Positions 16,018 through 24,753 of a DNA stretch of 64,000 bases are shown piece by piece. The stretch is from Flavihumibacter petaseus NBRC 106054 (GTDB taxonomy: Bacteria; Bacteroidota; Bacteroidia; Chitinophagales; Chitinophagaceae). Location of the stretch: the NCBI RefSeq assembly GCF_000974785.1, contig NZ_BBWV01000002.1:992001-1056000 (forward strand). Reading direction: 5' to 3'. Numbering within the stretch: the stretch's first letter is position 1; every line of letters begins with the position of its first letter. Under the pieces are notes generated by a model. It saw nothing but the letters and a program-made list of their open reading frames with translations. It was not told the DNA's origin and did not search any database. The translations under genes were made by a program, and so were the position numbers.

Positions 16018-17584
16018 TGAATATGAGCAGCTGGCCATTGACCGGCTGAAGCGCTGGCGGAGCGACTGGGTTCTCTTTGCTGAAGAGGCTTTGGGCGTCA
16101 CCATGGACGATGAGCAGAAGGCTATCCTCCGGTCTGTTCAGGTCAACAAGATGACTTCCGTTGCTTCCGGTACCGCCAGGGGCAAAGACTTTACTGCGGC
16201 GGTCTGTGCGGTGTGTTTCCTGTACCTGACACCGGTATGGGATGTGAGGGGAGAGATGACCGAAAATACAAAGGTGGCCCTCACGGCTCCGACTGACCGG
16301 CAGGTAGGCAACATCATGGTTCCGGAGTTTACCCGTTTATTTTTACGCGCTAAACGCAACGGCATAGACTTGCCGGGAAGGCTCACGGGGTACGATATCC
16401 GTACGGATAACAAAGAATGGTTTCTGACCGGTTTTAAAGCCGATTCCAAGCGGCATGAAAGCTGGTCGGGCTTCCATGCCTCCAATACCATGTTCGTGGT
16501 AACGGAGGCCTCAGGTATTCCTGAGGACATATTCGCCGCGATTGAAGGTAACCTGCAGGGTAACTCCCGAATCCTGATCGTCTTCAATCCCAACGTTTCA
16601 ACCGGATATGCAGCGACCTCTCAGCGGTCACCCAGGTGGAAGACTTTCAGGCTTGACAGCCTCAATGCTCCCAACGTAGTGGAAAAGCGATCGATCATTC
16701 CCGGCCAGGTGGACTATGAGTGGGTAGCAGACAAGGTGGAAAACTGGTGCCATATGATTTCCCAGGATGATTTCTCCGTCACAGAAGGTGATTTCGAGTG
16801 GGAGGGTAACCTGTACCGGCCAAACGATCTTTTTCGGGTGAAGGTCCGCGGTATGTTCCCGAAAGTGGGATCAGACGTGCTGGTGCCTCAGCTGTGGATC
16901 GAGATGGCGAACGAACGATGGCTGGAATTCAAGAAAGACGGTCTGCCGGTTGAAAGGCCGCTGCGGCTGGGTGTCGATGTTGCCGGCATGGGACGGGACA
17001 GCAGCTGCTTCTGCCCACGATTCGGCGACCTGGTTGAACCATTCCGCCTGATCCATTCCGGAGGCGTGGCCAACCATATGGAGATCGTCGGCGTTACCAA
17101 AACAATCCTTGCCCAGCATACCGATTCTTTCCGAGGGGTTACCCCGCAGGCTTTCATAGACACCATCGGCGAAGGTGCTGGCGTATACAGCCGCCTGGTT
17201 GAGCTGGAGGTACCTCATGTGCACTCAGTGAAGGGCAGCAGCGCCGCCAAGATCGGCACAACGCCAATGAAGGATAAGACCGGCGTCCGGACCTTCCGAA
17301 ACTATCGTGCTTTCCTGTACTGGAAGGTCCGCGAGTGGCTGGATCCTGACAATGATTCAAAGGCGATGCTGCCGAAGGACGATTACCTGCTTCAGGAGCT
17401 GACCGAAACCAAATGGGAGATGCTCAGCGATGGATCCATCAAGATTGAGGAGAAAGAGGAGATCAAGAAGCGGATCGGAAGATCTCCCGATCGGAGCGAC
17501 TCCCTAGCCCAGACATTTCACAATTCGCCGGATGTGGAGGCAGCACCCGGCAAGAAGAAAAACCTTGCAAATTTTTTCAGATGA
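15998..17584 (+). CDS. Terminase large subunit
   Basis: The 528-residue protein has an ATPase domain with a Walker A-like SGTARGKD (57-64), Walker B FVVTEA (166-171), and an RNase H-like nuclease with acidic residues D327 (RLGVDVAGMGRD), D388 (AFIDTIGEG) and the late SPDRSDSLAQTF motif. It cuts concatemeric DNA and drives it into the procapsid. The unusual Walker A (ARGKD) occurs in related phage terminases. A methyltransferase gene follows directly with a 4-base overlap, before the portal. Confidence 0.92.
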   Translation: MPAAKVNEYEQLAIDRLKRWRSDWVLFAEEALGVTMDDEQKAILRSVQVNKMTSVASGTARGKDFTAAVCAVCFLYLTPVWDVRGEMTENTKVALTAPTDRQVGNIMVPEFTRLFLRAKRNGIDLPGRLTGYDIRTDNKEWFLTGFKADSKRHESWSGFHASNTMFVVTEASGIPEDIFAAIEGNLQGNSRILIVFNPNVSTGYAATSQRSPRWKTFRLDSLNAPNVVEKRSIIPGQVDYEWVADKVENWCHMISQDDFSVTEGDFEWEGNLYRPNDLFRVKVRGMFPKVGSDVLVPQLWIEMANERWLEFKKDGLPVERPLRLGVDVAGMGRDSSCFCPRFGDLVEPFRLIHSGGVANHMEIVGVTKTILAQHTDSFRGVTPQAFIDTIGEGAGVYSRLVELEVPHVHSVKGSSAAKIGTTPMKDKTGVRTFRNYRAFLYWKVREWLDPDNDSKAMLPKDDYLLQELTETKWEMLSDGSIKIEEKEEIKKRIGRSPDRSDSLAQTFHNSPDVEAAPGKKKNLANFFR

Positions 17585-18132
17585 ATACACTTATTACACA
17601 AGACAGGCTTGACGCACTTGCGGCGTTGGCAAAGCAAGCTGTACAGAGAGTCCCCGACTATTCTTTTGTGGCTGAGATCGGCATATACAAGGGAGGATCC
17701 CTGAAAGTGCTGGCTGACGCATTGCCGGACAGGAAGATTGTCGGATTTGACACATTCGAAGGGTTGCCAAAGGAGCATTTTACTGAAGGGGAAGTCCATC
17801 AGCCTGGTGAGTTTTCAGACACATCACTTGAAGCCGTCACGGAGTTCGTTCGCCACAGTGACCATGTTACACTGATCAAAGGCCTGTTCCCGTCTACTGC
17901 AGAACCTTATGCCGAATGCACCTTCAGCTTCGTCCACGTCGACACGGACTTCTACCTGTCTGTAAAATCATGCCTCGAATGGTTTTGGCCGCGCCTGATC
18001 CCGGGTGGTATTATGGTTTTCGATGACTACGACTGGCCCAACTGCCCGGGTGTGAAAAAAGCCCTGGATGAATTCGGACAGCCAATCCATGACACCGGCG
18101 CCGCCTACCAAGCTTATATCATCAAAAAATAA
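17581..18132 (+). CDS. TylF/MycF-like O-methyltransferase
   Basis: The 183-residue protein is a class I SAM-dependent methyltransferase of the TylF (macrocin O-methyltransferase) type: AEIGIYKGGSLKVLA (motif I, residues 31-45), IVGFDTFEGLP (53-63), FSFVHVDTDFY metal-binding acidic pair, and GGIMVFDDYDWP. Such enzymes methylate sugar hydroxyls. With the two glycosyltransferases just downstream it forms a sugar-modifying cassette between terminase and portal. Start overlaps the terL stop by 4 bases. Confidence 0.82.
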   Translation: MNTLITQDRLDALAALAKQAVQRVPDYSFVAEIGIYKGGSLKVLADALPDRKIVGFDTFEGLPKEHFTEGEVHQPGEFSDTSLEAVTEFVRHSDHVTLIKGLFPSTAEPYAECTFSFVHVDTDFYLSVKSCLEWFWPRLIPGGIMVFDDYDWPNCPGVKKALDEFGQPIHDTGAAYQAYIIKK

Positions 18133-18134
18133 AC

Positions 18135-18473
18135 ATGAAACACTTACTGCTGCTGGCCCTCGTGTGCGCCAGTCTTGCCGCGACCGCACAAAAGAAGGAT
18201 CCGCCAATGAAGGAATACGACTGGGTGATTGATCCACCGGGTAAGGACAACCGACCTGACACATTGGCTTACCAGCTGAAGGGCAAGACACCGGTGATCG
18301 TGAAGGATTCGGCTTTCGCCAAGTTGTATATCAGCACCGTCAACCAGGCCATGACCATGCAGCGCAAGCTACAGCTGGCGGATGCAGCCCTGCAATACGT
18401 GACAGTAAAAGGCCAGGTGGTGGACTTGGAAAAATTCCTGGCTATTATCGGACAATACAACAAGATCCAATGA
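18135..18473 (+). CDS. Secreted small hypothetical protein
   Basis: The 112-residue protein opens with a secretory signal (MKHLLLLALVCASLAATAQK): hydrophobic core and an A-x-A-Q cleavage site typical of Bacteroidota. The mature part is mixed alpha/beta with no recognised domain. Its place in the sugar cassette is odd for a secreted protein; it could sit in the periplasm and act in superinfection exclusion or in modifying surface glycans. It overlaps the next gene by 4 bases. Confidence 0.6.
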   Translation: MKHLLLLALVCASLAATAQKKDPPMKEYDWVIDPPGKDNRPDTLAYQLKGKTPVIVKDSAFAKLYISTVNQAMTMQRKLQLADAALQYVTVKGQVVDLEKFLAIIGQYNKIQ

Positions 18474-19456
18474 AAGGAGTAGAGTTCCCCCAAATGAATG
18501 CCGTTCTTGGACGGCCTGGATCCATGAAAGAAACGGAGTGTTATGATTTGCCCATTCGGCGACACGTTACCAACCTGGGGCCGGCGATCGCCAGCGTCTG
18601 GGAGCTTACGGATGAGGATATCGACCGGATCATCGTTTCCAGGAAGATCTTCGTGAACACGATGGGCACCTCACTGGCGCCGTTCTCGCTGGATACGGAA
18701 GATCCGTTTCCGCGGAGAAGGGTCCTGCTGAGGAACCCAGATGGCCTCATCGGTGATTTCCTTGGCACGATACCGGCAATGATCGACGTTGCCCGGATCC
18801 ACCAGCTGGATGTAGTGATCCATCCGGAAGCAAGAGAGTTGTTTGACTTGATTCCCAAACGATACGGTATAACCGCCATTGACGAACCTGGTTCCAATGA
18901 CGGATATGACTACCACGGAACTATGGATATTTCAGCGGCCTTTACACTTTCCCATCAGAAGGATTACTACATGAGCCAGGCTCATATGGAGCTGTTGGGT
19001 TTGTGGGTGTCGCCGCAACCGCCAAAGGCTGAGTTGGATATTCCTGATATAGATGTGCCAGTGGCCGATTTTATCCTGGCGCCGTTCTCGAGATCACTGC
19101 CTTCTGAACAAAAATGGCCTGCGGCACAGTGGCAGAAGCTGGTGGATATGCATCCGGACAAAACTTTCGTAGTTATCGGCCATGACCGCGATCCCAGGAG
19201 GTTCATTACTGGCCGGAACGTACTTGACGCCTATGCCCAACCCATAACCGAGGTCTGCAATCTACTCAAAAAGGCCCGTCGCGGGTTGATTTCCGTGGTA
19301 TCTGGGCCTTCGCATCTTGCATTCCACCTCGGAGTAAAAAACTACCTGCTCACCAATCAGAATATGACTTGGGGAAACAATCCGGACGCAATCCAGCTCC
19401 GCCACCAGATCCCCAATATGACCGCTGAAGACTTTTCAACCTTCCTTGATGCTTAG
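18470..19456 (+). CDS. GT9-like (heptosyltransferase-type) glycosyltransferase with N-terminal extension
   Basis: Residues 85-325 resemble the GT9 (ADP-heptose:LPS heptosyltransferase) fold: LIGDFLGTIPAMIDVA, ILAPFSRSLPSEQKWPAAQWQKLV, FVVIGHDRDP and VVSGPSHLAFHLGVKNYLL near the sugar-nucleotide site. Residues 35-75 (VWELTDEDIDRI, IFVNTMG-x-SLAPFSLD) resemble a short domain found as a separate small protein in phages. Substrate is unknown; candidates are virion proteins or host surface glycan. It overlaps the next glycosyltransferase by 11 bases. Confidence 0.75.
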   Translation: MKGVEFPQMNAVLGRPGSMKETECYDLPIRRHVTNLGPAIASVWELTDEDIDRIIVSRKIFVNTMGTSLAPFSLDTEDPFPRRRVLLRNPDGLIGDFLGTIPAMIDVARIHQLDVVIHPEARELFDLIPKRYGITAIDEPGSNDGYDYHGTMDISAAFTLSHQKDYYMSQAHMELLGLWVSPQPPKAELDIPDIDVPVADFILAPFSRSLPSEQKWPAAQWQKLVDMHPDKTFVVIGHDRDPRRFITGRNVLDAYAQPITEVCNLLKKARRGLISVVSGPSHLAFHLGVKNYLLTNQNMTWGNNPDAIQLRHQIPNMTAEDFSTFLDA

Positions 19457-20462
19457 AGCTTTCCCATTATACACCAAACATTCGGGCTGTGACTATCATC
19501 GCGTGCATCTGCCGTTCAATTTTGCCAGTCAGTACCTGGATGCGCCATTTTTTGAAGGCTATTCGATCGAAAAGACGCTGGATTACATCATGGATGCAGA
19601 CCTGGTAGTTTGGAATAGGGCGTGCCCGATCGATATCAACCACATTCTGGGCTTCCGAAAACGATCCGGGCTGAAGATCGTGGTAGATCTTGATGACTGG
19701 GTGGAGCTGCCTGTACGGCATCCGCTATATGAACACTTCCGGAATGGTTATGCGAAGCTGATCCTTGACCATCTCCGGTTCGCAGATCTGGTCACAGTCA
19801 CTACTGACCGTCTGGCAAAGAAGGTTCGTCCGTACAATGCCAACGTGCTGGTAATTCCCAATGCACTCCCGTACGGAGAAGACCAGTTCGCACCTACAGA
19901 TGTGGAAAAGCCAGACAAGTTCACCTTCGTGTATGCCGGCCAGTCATCTCACCTGGAGGATATCCGAATGCTGACCAATCCGTTCAACCGGATCCGCCAG
20001 CTGCCCGACATTGCCTTCTCCATGGCCGGATACCAGTCTTCACCGGTCTGGAAGAAAATGGAAGCAGTTTTTCACGGCATGCCGGGATATACCAGGATCC
20101 CAAACCAACCCTTGACCGAATACATGAATATCTACGATCAGGCGCACTGTTCATTGGTACCGCTCCTGGATAACCACTTCAACTGGCATAAATCAAACCT
20201 GAAGATCCTGGAAGCATCTGCCAAGAAGATCCCGGCGATCGTCTCCCATGTTCCGCCGTATTCTGATGATGCCGATGCACCGGTCCTGTGGGTGAAAAGG
20301 CAGTCCGACTGGTATGAGCACGTGCGGTACCTGAGCAAGAATCCAACTGCGGGGCAGGAAATGGGGGAGCAGTTGCATGAATGGGCCCGGGAAAAATACG
20401 ACCTGCATAAATGGAACCAGGTGAGGTTTGAGGCATATAGTGAATTGTTGGTTTGTCCGTAG
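19446..20462 (+). CDS. GT4-like (GT-B) glycosyltransferase
   Basis: The 338-residue protein is a GT-B fold enzyme: SGCDYHRVHLPF, IVVDLDDW, ADLVTVTTDRLAKKV, LVIPNALP at the domain hinge, FTFVYAGQSSHLEDI and the acidic NLKILEASAKKIPAIVS loop typical of family 4 donors. It lacks a clear signal or transmembrane segment, so it acts in the cytoplasm, as does the GT9-like enzyme. A pair of cytoplasmic glycosyltransferases plus a methyltransferase in the late block is consistent with decorating a virion protein as it is made. Confidence 0.8.
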   Translation: MMLRAFPLYTKHSGCDYHRVHLPFNFASQYLDAPFFEGYSIEKTLDYIMDADLVVWNRACPIDINHILGFRKRSGLKIVVDLDDWVELPVRHPLYEHFRNGYAKLILDHLRFADLVTVTTDRLAKKVRPYNANVLVIPNALPYGEDQFAPTDVEKPDKFTFVYAGQSSHLEDIRMLTNPFNRIRQLPDIAFSMAGYQSSPVWKKMEAVFHGMPGYTRIPNQPLTEYMNIYDQAHCSLVPLLDNHFNWHKSNLKILEASAKKIPAIVSHVPPYSDDADAPVLWVKRQSDWYEHVRYLSKNPTAGQEMGEQLHEWAREKYDLHKWNQVRFEAYSELLVCP

Positions 20463-20523
20463 AAATACGGATTGCCGTGACTGCGGTATTACCGAATTTT
20501 ACTGGTAACCCAAATCGAAAAAT

Positions 20524-20841
20524 ATGGCAAAATACTTTTGCACTGGCGTCTGGACTGGAAAAGACAAGGTTATAACACACCTTCTGCTTCATGAAGACTT
20601 GGAAATATTTTTTTCCAGCGGGAAAAAATATACAGTTGCCGCAGTGGTTGAATTACTTGAGTCTCAAAACAAGGTTATCACACGACAATGGGACTATAAC
20701 AAGGGAAATTGGCGAGATGGAAGCCCGATACTTGCCGCTTACTTTACAAATGGGAATCCACCATACGTTCGTTCTCACCCTGATGCTAAAACTTCGGATA
20801 ATTTGGATAATATTTTGGTATTGAATTCCATGATTCCGTAA
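20524..20841 (+). CDS. DUF3892-like small protein
   Basis: The 105-residue protein resembles the DUF3892 family: an I-T-H opening, DLEIFFSSGKKYTVAAVVELLE, a beta-hairpin with PPYVRSHPDAKTSDNLDNIL at the end. DUF3892 proteins are small and of unknown function, frequent in mobile elements. It stands between the sugar cassette and the first late promoter-terminator module at 20855. Confidence 0.6.
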   Translation: MAKYFCTGVWTGKDKVITHLLLHEDLEIFFSSGKKYTVAAVVELLESQNKVITRQWDYNKGNWRDGSPILAAYFTNGNPPYVRSHPDAKTSDNLDNILVLNSMIP

Positions 20842-20854
20842 CCGACCCTTTTGA

Positions 20855-20918
20855 TGTAATTCAGCACATTCTTTCACAGAAATAGCCACTCCCCGCAGTG
20901 GCTATTTTTATTATTGCC
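20855..20918 (+). promoter_or_regulatory. Late promoter module before portal (dyad, 30 nt, TAnnATTGCC)
   Basis: TGTAATT at 20855-20861, 10 bases, TTTCACA at 20872-20878, then exactly 30 bases and TATTATTGCC at 20909-20918, 4 bases before the portal ATG. The same layout with identical spacing occurs before 35767 and 42786. The TAnnATTG box resembles the Bacteroidota -7 element (TAnnTTTG) but no -33 TTTG is visible at the usual 17-23 bases upstream, suggesting activation by a factor bound to the dyad centred near -55. Confidence 0.7.
20882..20911 (+). terminator. Rho-independent terminator nested in late promoter
   Basis: A 9-base stem (ATAGCCACT with AGTGGCTAT) around a 6-base loop is followed by TTTTTATT. 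It ends transcription from the sugar cassette. It lies inside the 30-base spacer of the late promoter module, and its T-tract overlaps the TA of the -7-like box. Confidence 0.85.
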
Positions 20919-20922
20919 CTGT

Positions 20923-22344
20923 ATGACACAGGAGCAACTTGACGAACTCGTTTCCGATCCGGAAAAATTAAAGGCACAATTGGATGCCGAGAAGCCGGTC
21001 AAGAATTTGGCCGATATCCTGAAGCAATACGAGCCATCTACCCACGACATCACTGACCAGACCAAGCGCCCGGACAAATTGGTTACAACTGATGCTGGTA
21101 CCAGCACAGTTACGGTTGCCAGGCTGACGCTAAATCTGCAAAAGAAGATCGCATTCTATGCCGCGGCATTCCTGTGTGCCAACCCGGTAAAGGTGGATGC
21201 TGCAGCAGCTGACGAAACCCAGCAGGGCCTGCTCGATGTCATTCGAAAAACGCTTGAGGATAACAAGGTCGACTACAAGAACATGCAGTTGGCTGAGATG
21301 ATGATGGCGGAAACAGAAGTTGCCGAGCTGTGGTATACAGAGCCTCTGCCGCCGGACAGTACAGTTTGGGCTGGCACTGTCAATGAAAAAAAAGCAGAGT
21401 TCAGGCTTCGCATGAAGGTCTTGGCCAATTCACTTGGTGATGCATTATACCCGGTTTTTAATGAATTCGGTGACATGATCGCCTTCGGTCGTGGATATTT
21501 CGTCGGTGCCGAGGGTTCAAAGTCCGAGATGTTGGAGCTCTATACAGCTACAAAGATCTATATCTATCAAAAAACAACGAATGGGTGGATTGAACTGAAA
21601 TCAGCTGCAAACATCGTTCAGAAAATCCCGGTGATCTATTACAGGCAGCCGAAACCAGAGTGGTCAGATGTCCAGACGCTGATAGACCGCCTGGAAATAT
21701 CAATTTCCAACCACGGGGACACGAACGACTACTTCGGCTCACCCATGGTCAAAGTAAAGGGGGAGGTTAAAGGGTTCGCGAAGAAGGGCGAGAGTGGCAA
21801 GGTGATTGAAATGTCCGAATCAGCTGATGCCGACTACCTCACCTGGGATCAATCGCCAGATTCGATCAAGCTGGAACAGACCAATCTGAGATCCTTCATC
21901 TACGACAATACCGACACTCCTGATATTTCATTCACTCAGATGAGCAAACTGGGAACATTCTCAGGTTTTGCCATCAAACTGCTGTTCATGTCTGCCCACC
22001 TGAAAGCAGCAAAAAAGGAACAGACGTTCGGCGAAGGCGTTCAGAGGAGACTAAACTTTCTCAAAGCCGCCATGGCCAAAATCAATGTTACGTTGGAAAA
22101 GGGGCAGGTTCTTTCTGTGAAGCCTAAGTTCAAATATTTCCTTCCAGAGGATACCGAGACGGACGTAGATGTATTGGTTCGCGCCAAGGAAGGCGGCATT
22201 CTTTCTCAGGAATCCGCAGTTGCTGCAAATCCTCTGGTATCCAATCCAGAGGAGGAACTGGAGCGTCTCAAAAAAGAACGTGACGCTGCTGCAGGCCTGG
22301 ATGAAGCAATCAATGATGATGTTACTGATCCGGATGAAGAATAA
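20923..22344 (+). CDS. Phage portal protein, SPP1 gp6-like
   Basis: A 473-residue portal protein of the SPP1 gp6 (DUF935-unrelated) type: early LTLNLQKKIAFYAAAFLCANPV, the KIPVIYYRQPKPEWSDVQTLIDRLEISISN segment with the wing/stem transition, and FSGFAIKLLFMSAHLKAAKK at the stem. The C-terminal 40 residues are acidic. It forms the dodecameric vertex through which DNA enters. A TTG at 20914 is in frame upstream, but the ATG at 20923 is preferred because it follows the promoter box by 4 bases and gives MTQEQLDEL. Confidence 0.88.
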   Translation: MTQEQLDELVSDPEKLKAQLDAEKPVKNLADILKQYEPSTHDITDQTKRPDKLVTTDAGTSTVTVARLTLNLQKKIAFYAAAFLCANPVKVDAAAADETQQGLLDVIRKTLEDNKVDYKNMQLAEMMMAETEVAELWYTEPLPPDSTVWAGTVNEKKAEFRLRMKVLANSLGDALYPVFNEFGDMIAFGRGYFVGAEGSKSEMLELYTATKIYIYQKTTNGWIELKSAANIVQKIPVIYYRQPKPEWSDVQTLIDRLEISISNHGDTNDYFGSPMVKVKGEVKGFAKKGESGKVIEMSESADADYLTWDQSPDSIKLEQTNLRSFIYDNTDTPDISFTQMSKLGTFSGFAIKLLFMSAHLKAAKKEQTFGEGVQRRLNFLKAAMAKINVTLEKGQVLSVKPKFKYFLPEDTETDVDVLVRAKEGGILSQESAVAANPLVSNPEEELERLKKERDAAAGLDEAINDDVTDPDEE

Positions 22345-22352
22345 TTACCGGT

Positions 22353-23393
22353 ATGCCTACCCCCAAACGTAAGTTCAGCCTCAAGGATATCATCCGGAAA
22401 TCCCAAAACCAGAATATCCGCAATGCCCAGCGCGTTCTGGATGAGATCATGGCGCTGATGGATAAAGGTGCCTCGAAAGCTGCGAACCTGGTAAACAGGC
22501 GTCAGCTGATCAACAACCGGTTTCTACCCAAGGATGTTCGGGACGCCATTGACAGGATTGTTACCACCTTTCACGCTGACGCAAGCCAGGTGATCATTAA
22601 CGGCATCACCAGGGCTCGGAAGCTGGCAGATGAAAAGACCAACGTCATTTCCGAGGGATACATGGGAGGGGGGCAGAAACCGCCAACTAAGGCAACGGAG
22701 ATCTCATCTTCTGGTGGCCGCAGACGCCGGCCGCCATCCGCACCGAAAAATCCGATCGCATCAAACTTTGGCAAGCACTTCAACCCAAGGAGCCTTTCTC
22801 CTCGAGTTTGGAAGCTTGCGAACTCATACAAATCCACCATCAACAAAACCCTGGTCGATGGCATGAAGAAGGGCATTGGCGCCAAGCAGCTGGCCAAGGA
22901 CCTTACGCGCAACCTGCGCAACCCCAGCGGATCCCTTTCACCTGGTACCGGCGTGTACCGGTCTCCGAAAAAGAATGCAGAACGATTGGCCCGCACTGAA
23001 ACAAATCTTGCATATCAATTCCAAGACTTTGAACGCTGGCAAACCCAATGGTTCGTTACTGCGATCGAAATAAGGCTGAGTGCACAGCATCCGAAATACG
23101 ATATCTGTGATCCCCTGGTTGGAGAGTATCCTAAAGATTTCCTATTTCCTGGATGGCACCCCAACTGTTTATGCATCGCGGTGCCAGTGCTCGCTGACGA
23201 AGAAACCCGCGACGCCATGCTGGACTACAATCTTGGACTACGCAAGTATCCGCCGGAAGTAAAATACCGGACGATCGTTCCCGGTAGAATGATTCTCTGG
23301 ATGAAAAACAACAGTGAGCGCATTAAAAAGTGGAAGAATCAGCCCTATTTCATCAAGTACAACCAGAAACACCTCGCTGATTTGATGGAATAA
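22353..23393 (+). CDS. Minor head protein, MuF/SPP1 gp7-like
   Basis: The 346-residue protein carries the MuF-type C-terminal motif with a Cys/His cluster: ETNLAYQFQDFERW, PKYDICDPLVGEYP, then GWHPNCLC (about residues 269-276). The N-terminal half is helical with an internal basic stretch (GGRRRRPPSAPKNP, about 123-136). It is expected to attach to the portal inside the head and may be injected with DNA. It lies 8 bases after the portal, the usual position. Confidence 0.85.
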   Translation: MPTPKRKFSLKDIIRKSQNQNIRNAQRVLDEIMALMDKGASKAANLVNRRQLINNRFLPKDVRDAIDRIVTTFHADASQVIINGITRARKLADEKTNVISEGYMGGGQKPPTKATEISSSGGRRRRPPSAPKNPIASNFGKHFNPRSLSPRVWKLANSYKSTINKTLVDGMKKGIGAKQLAKDLTRNLRNPSGSLSPGTGVYRSPKKNAERLARTETNLAYQFQDFERWQTQWFVTAIEIRLSAQHPKYDICDPLVGEYPKDFLFPGWHPNCLCIAVPVLADEETRDAMLDYNLGLRKYPPEVKYRTIVPGRMILWMKNNSERIKKWKNQPYFIKYNQKHLADLME

Positions 23394-23394
23394 A

Positions 23395-23418
23395 TGTAAC
23401 AAAGCAGGGTCTTTCACA
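23395..23418 (+). promoter_or_regulatory. Late dyad element, copy before scaffold
   Basis: TGTAACA (23395-23401), 10 bases, TTTCACA (23412-23418), in the 84-base gap before the scaffold gene. The spacing matches the other copies, but there is no TAnnATTGCC at +30; a TATTTATTCCC sequence lies just before the ATG at 23478 instead. The promoter may therefore differ or be weaker. Confidence 0.6.
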
Positions 23419-23477
23419 AACACTCAGAATGCGCAAGGGAAGAAGAAACAATTTCACGCAAACAATTATTTATTCCC

Positions 23478-24116
23478 ATGCACAAGGCGAAAATTCTGGC
23501 ACAACTGAAGGCGAAACACCCAGGGGTGTCAGCGGCGGTTTTGGAACTGGTGGCCGACAAGCTCGCGCAAACAGTGACCGAAGAAGCCAAGATCGATGAA
23601 GCCATTACGGCACTCGACAACATGCCTATTTCGATCAAGGACTTTGCCGATACACTTCAAAAAGAAGGGGATCGCAGAGTAACTGAGGCACAGAAAAAGT
23701 TCAAAGAGAAAAAAGCAGAACCGAAAGAGGAGGATACCCCTCCTGGTGACAACAGCGATTCTGCACTTGCAAAGCAACTGAAGGCTCTTACTGATAAGCT
23801 TGATCGCCTGGAAGGCGAGAGGCTGCAGTCTGATTATGGTCAAAGGCTTGCCAGGAAACTCACCGACGCAAAAATACCAGCGCAACTGGCCAAGGGGCGC
23901 ACGGTGACCAGCGACGATGAACTGGAAACTGTGTTCAAAGAAATCGAAACCGATTACGCGGATATGAAGCAGACTATGGCCAATCAAGGATTCGGTGAAG
24001 TGCCGAAGCCGGGAGAAGGTCAGAAGACTGAGCCCACGAAAACGGCAGTTGAAGCCGGCATTAAGGATTGGGCAGCCAGGAACCAACCTGCAAAGGAAGC
24101 TCCGGTAGCCAAGTAA
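23478..24116 (+). CDS. Capsid scaffold-like protein
   Basis: The 212-residue acidic/basic protein is almost wholly helical and low in hydrophobics, with a coiled-coil region (residues 85-125, LAKQLKALTDKLDRLEGERLQ) and Pro/Glu-rich linkers. This composition and the position between the MuF and decoration/major capsid genes match a scaffolding protein. No protease domain is visible in it or nearby, so procapsid maturation protease is either absent or host-supplied. Confidence 0.7.
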   Translation: MHKAKILAQLKAKHPGVSAAVLELVADKLAQTVTEEAKIDEAITALDNMPISIKDFADTLQKEGDRRVTEAQKKFKEKKAEPKEEDTPPGDNSDSALAKQLKALTDKLDRLEGERLQSDYGQRLARKLTDAKIPAQLAKGRTVTSDDELETVFKEIETDYADMKQTMANQGFGEVPKPGEGQKTEPTKTAVEAGIKDWAARNQPAKEAPVAK

Positions 24117-24146
24117 TTGAATCAATCAATTCAAATTTTTTCAACC

Positions 24147-24731
24147 ATGGGTTTACATCCTAAGAAAGAATCCGCCCAGAGCGGTAAAGTGATTTTCCAG
24201 AAAGTTCTGGAAACAGCCCGTGGTGGTTTCACACTGGACCCGTCGGGTCTCAGCGAAGGAAATGTAATCCCTGCCGGTACACCCATTTCTTTTGATGAAA
24301 CCACCCGGAAAGCCCGGATCCTGAAAACCGCCAAGGTTTATGAAACCGCTGGCGGATCAGCCACTACCTACAAGGTAGAAAAGGGCCATCTGCTGAAAGT
24401 GGGTGAATATGCTGGTGCAACTGTAGGCGGTCCTGCTTACGCGATCACAGCGATCGACACCAGCAACTCGGCCTACGATACAATCACGGTTGGTACCACC
24501 ATCGGAGCTGCTTCAGCTGGAGCTGCTTTGTTCCAATCAAGCGCAACCGGTGCGTCATCCGCTGCGCTGATGGTGACCGCTAAAGGTCTGTCCTGGGACG
24601 ATGTGGAATATGCAGAAGATGCCAGCGTGTCAGTAGTGCTGCGCGGCACCCTGTATGCCCGTCGTGCGCCGGCAGTTCCTTCCAGCGTGGTTACCGGCCT
24701 TCCTCTCATCATTTTCTCAAACAGCTATTAA
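24147..24731 (+). CDS. Head decoration-like protein
   Basis: The true start is the ATG at 24147 (MGLHPKKESAQ); an earlier TTG at 24117 is in frame. The 194-residue product is Ala/Gly/Ser/Thr-rich and beta-rich (TAKVYETAGGSATTYKV, GYAGATVGG and similar), the composition of phage head decoration or head-fibre proteins. It lies directly before the major capsid gene, where decoration proteins usually are. An AT-rich leader (AAATTTTTTCAACC) precedes the ATG. Confidence 0.65.
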   Translation: MGLHPKKESAQSGKVIFQKVLETARGGFTLDPSGLSEGNVIPAGTPISFDETTRKARILKTAKVYETAGGSATTYKVEKGHLLKVGEYAGATVGGPAYAITAIDTSNSAYDTITVGTTIGAASAGAALFQSSATGASSAALMVTAKGLSWDDVEYAEDASVSVVLRGTLYARRAPAVPSSVVTGLPLIIFSNSY

Positions 24732-24753
24732 ACCACAGCGGAGGAAATAAACT

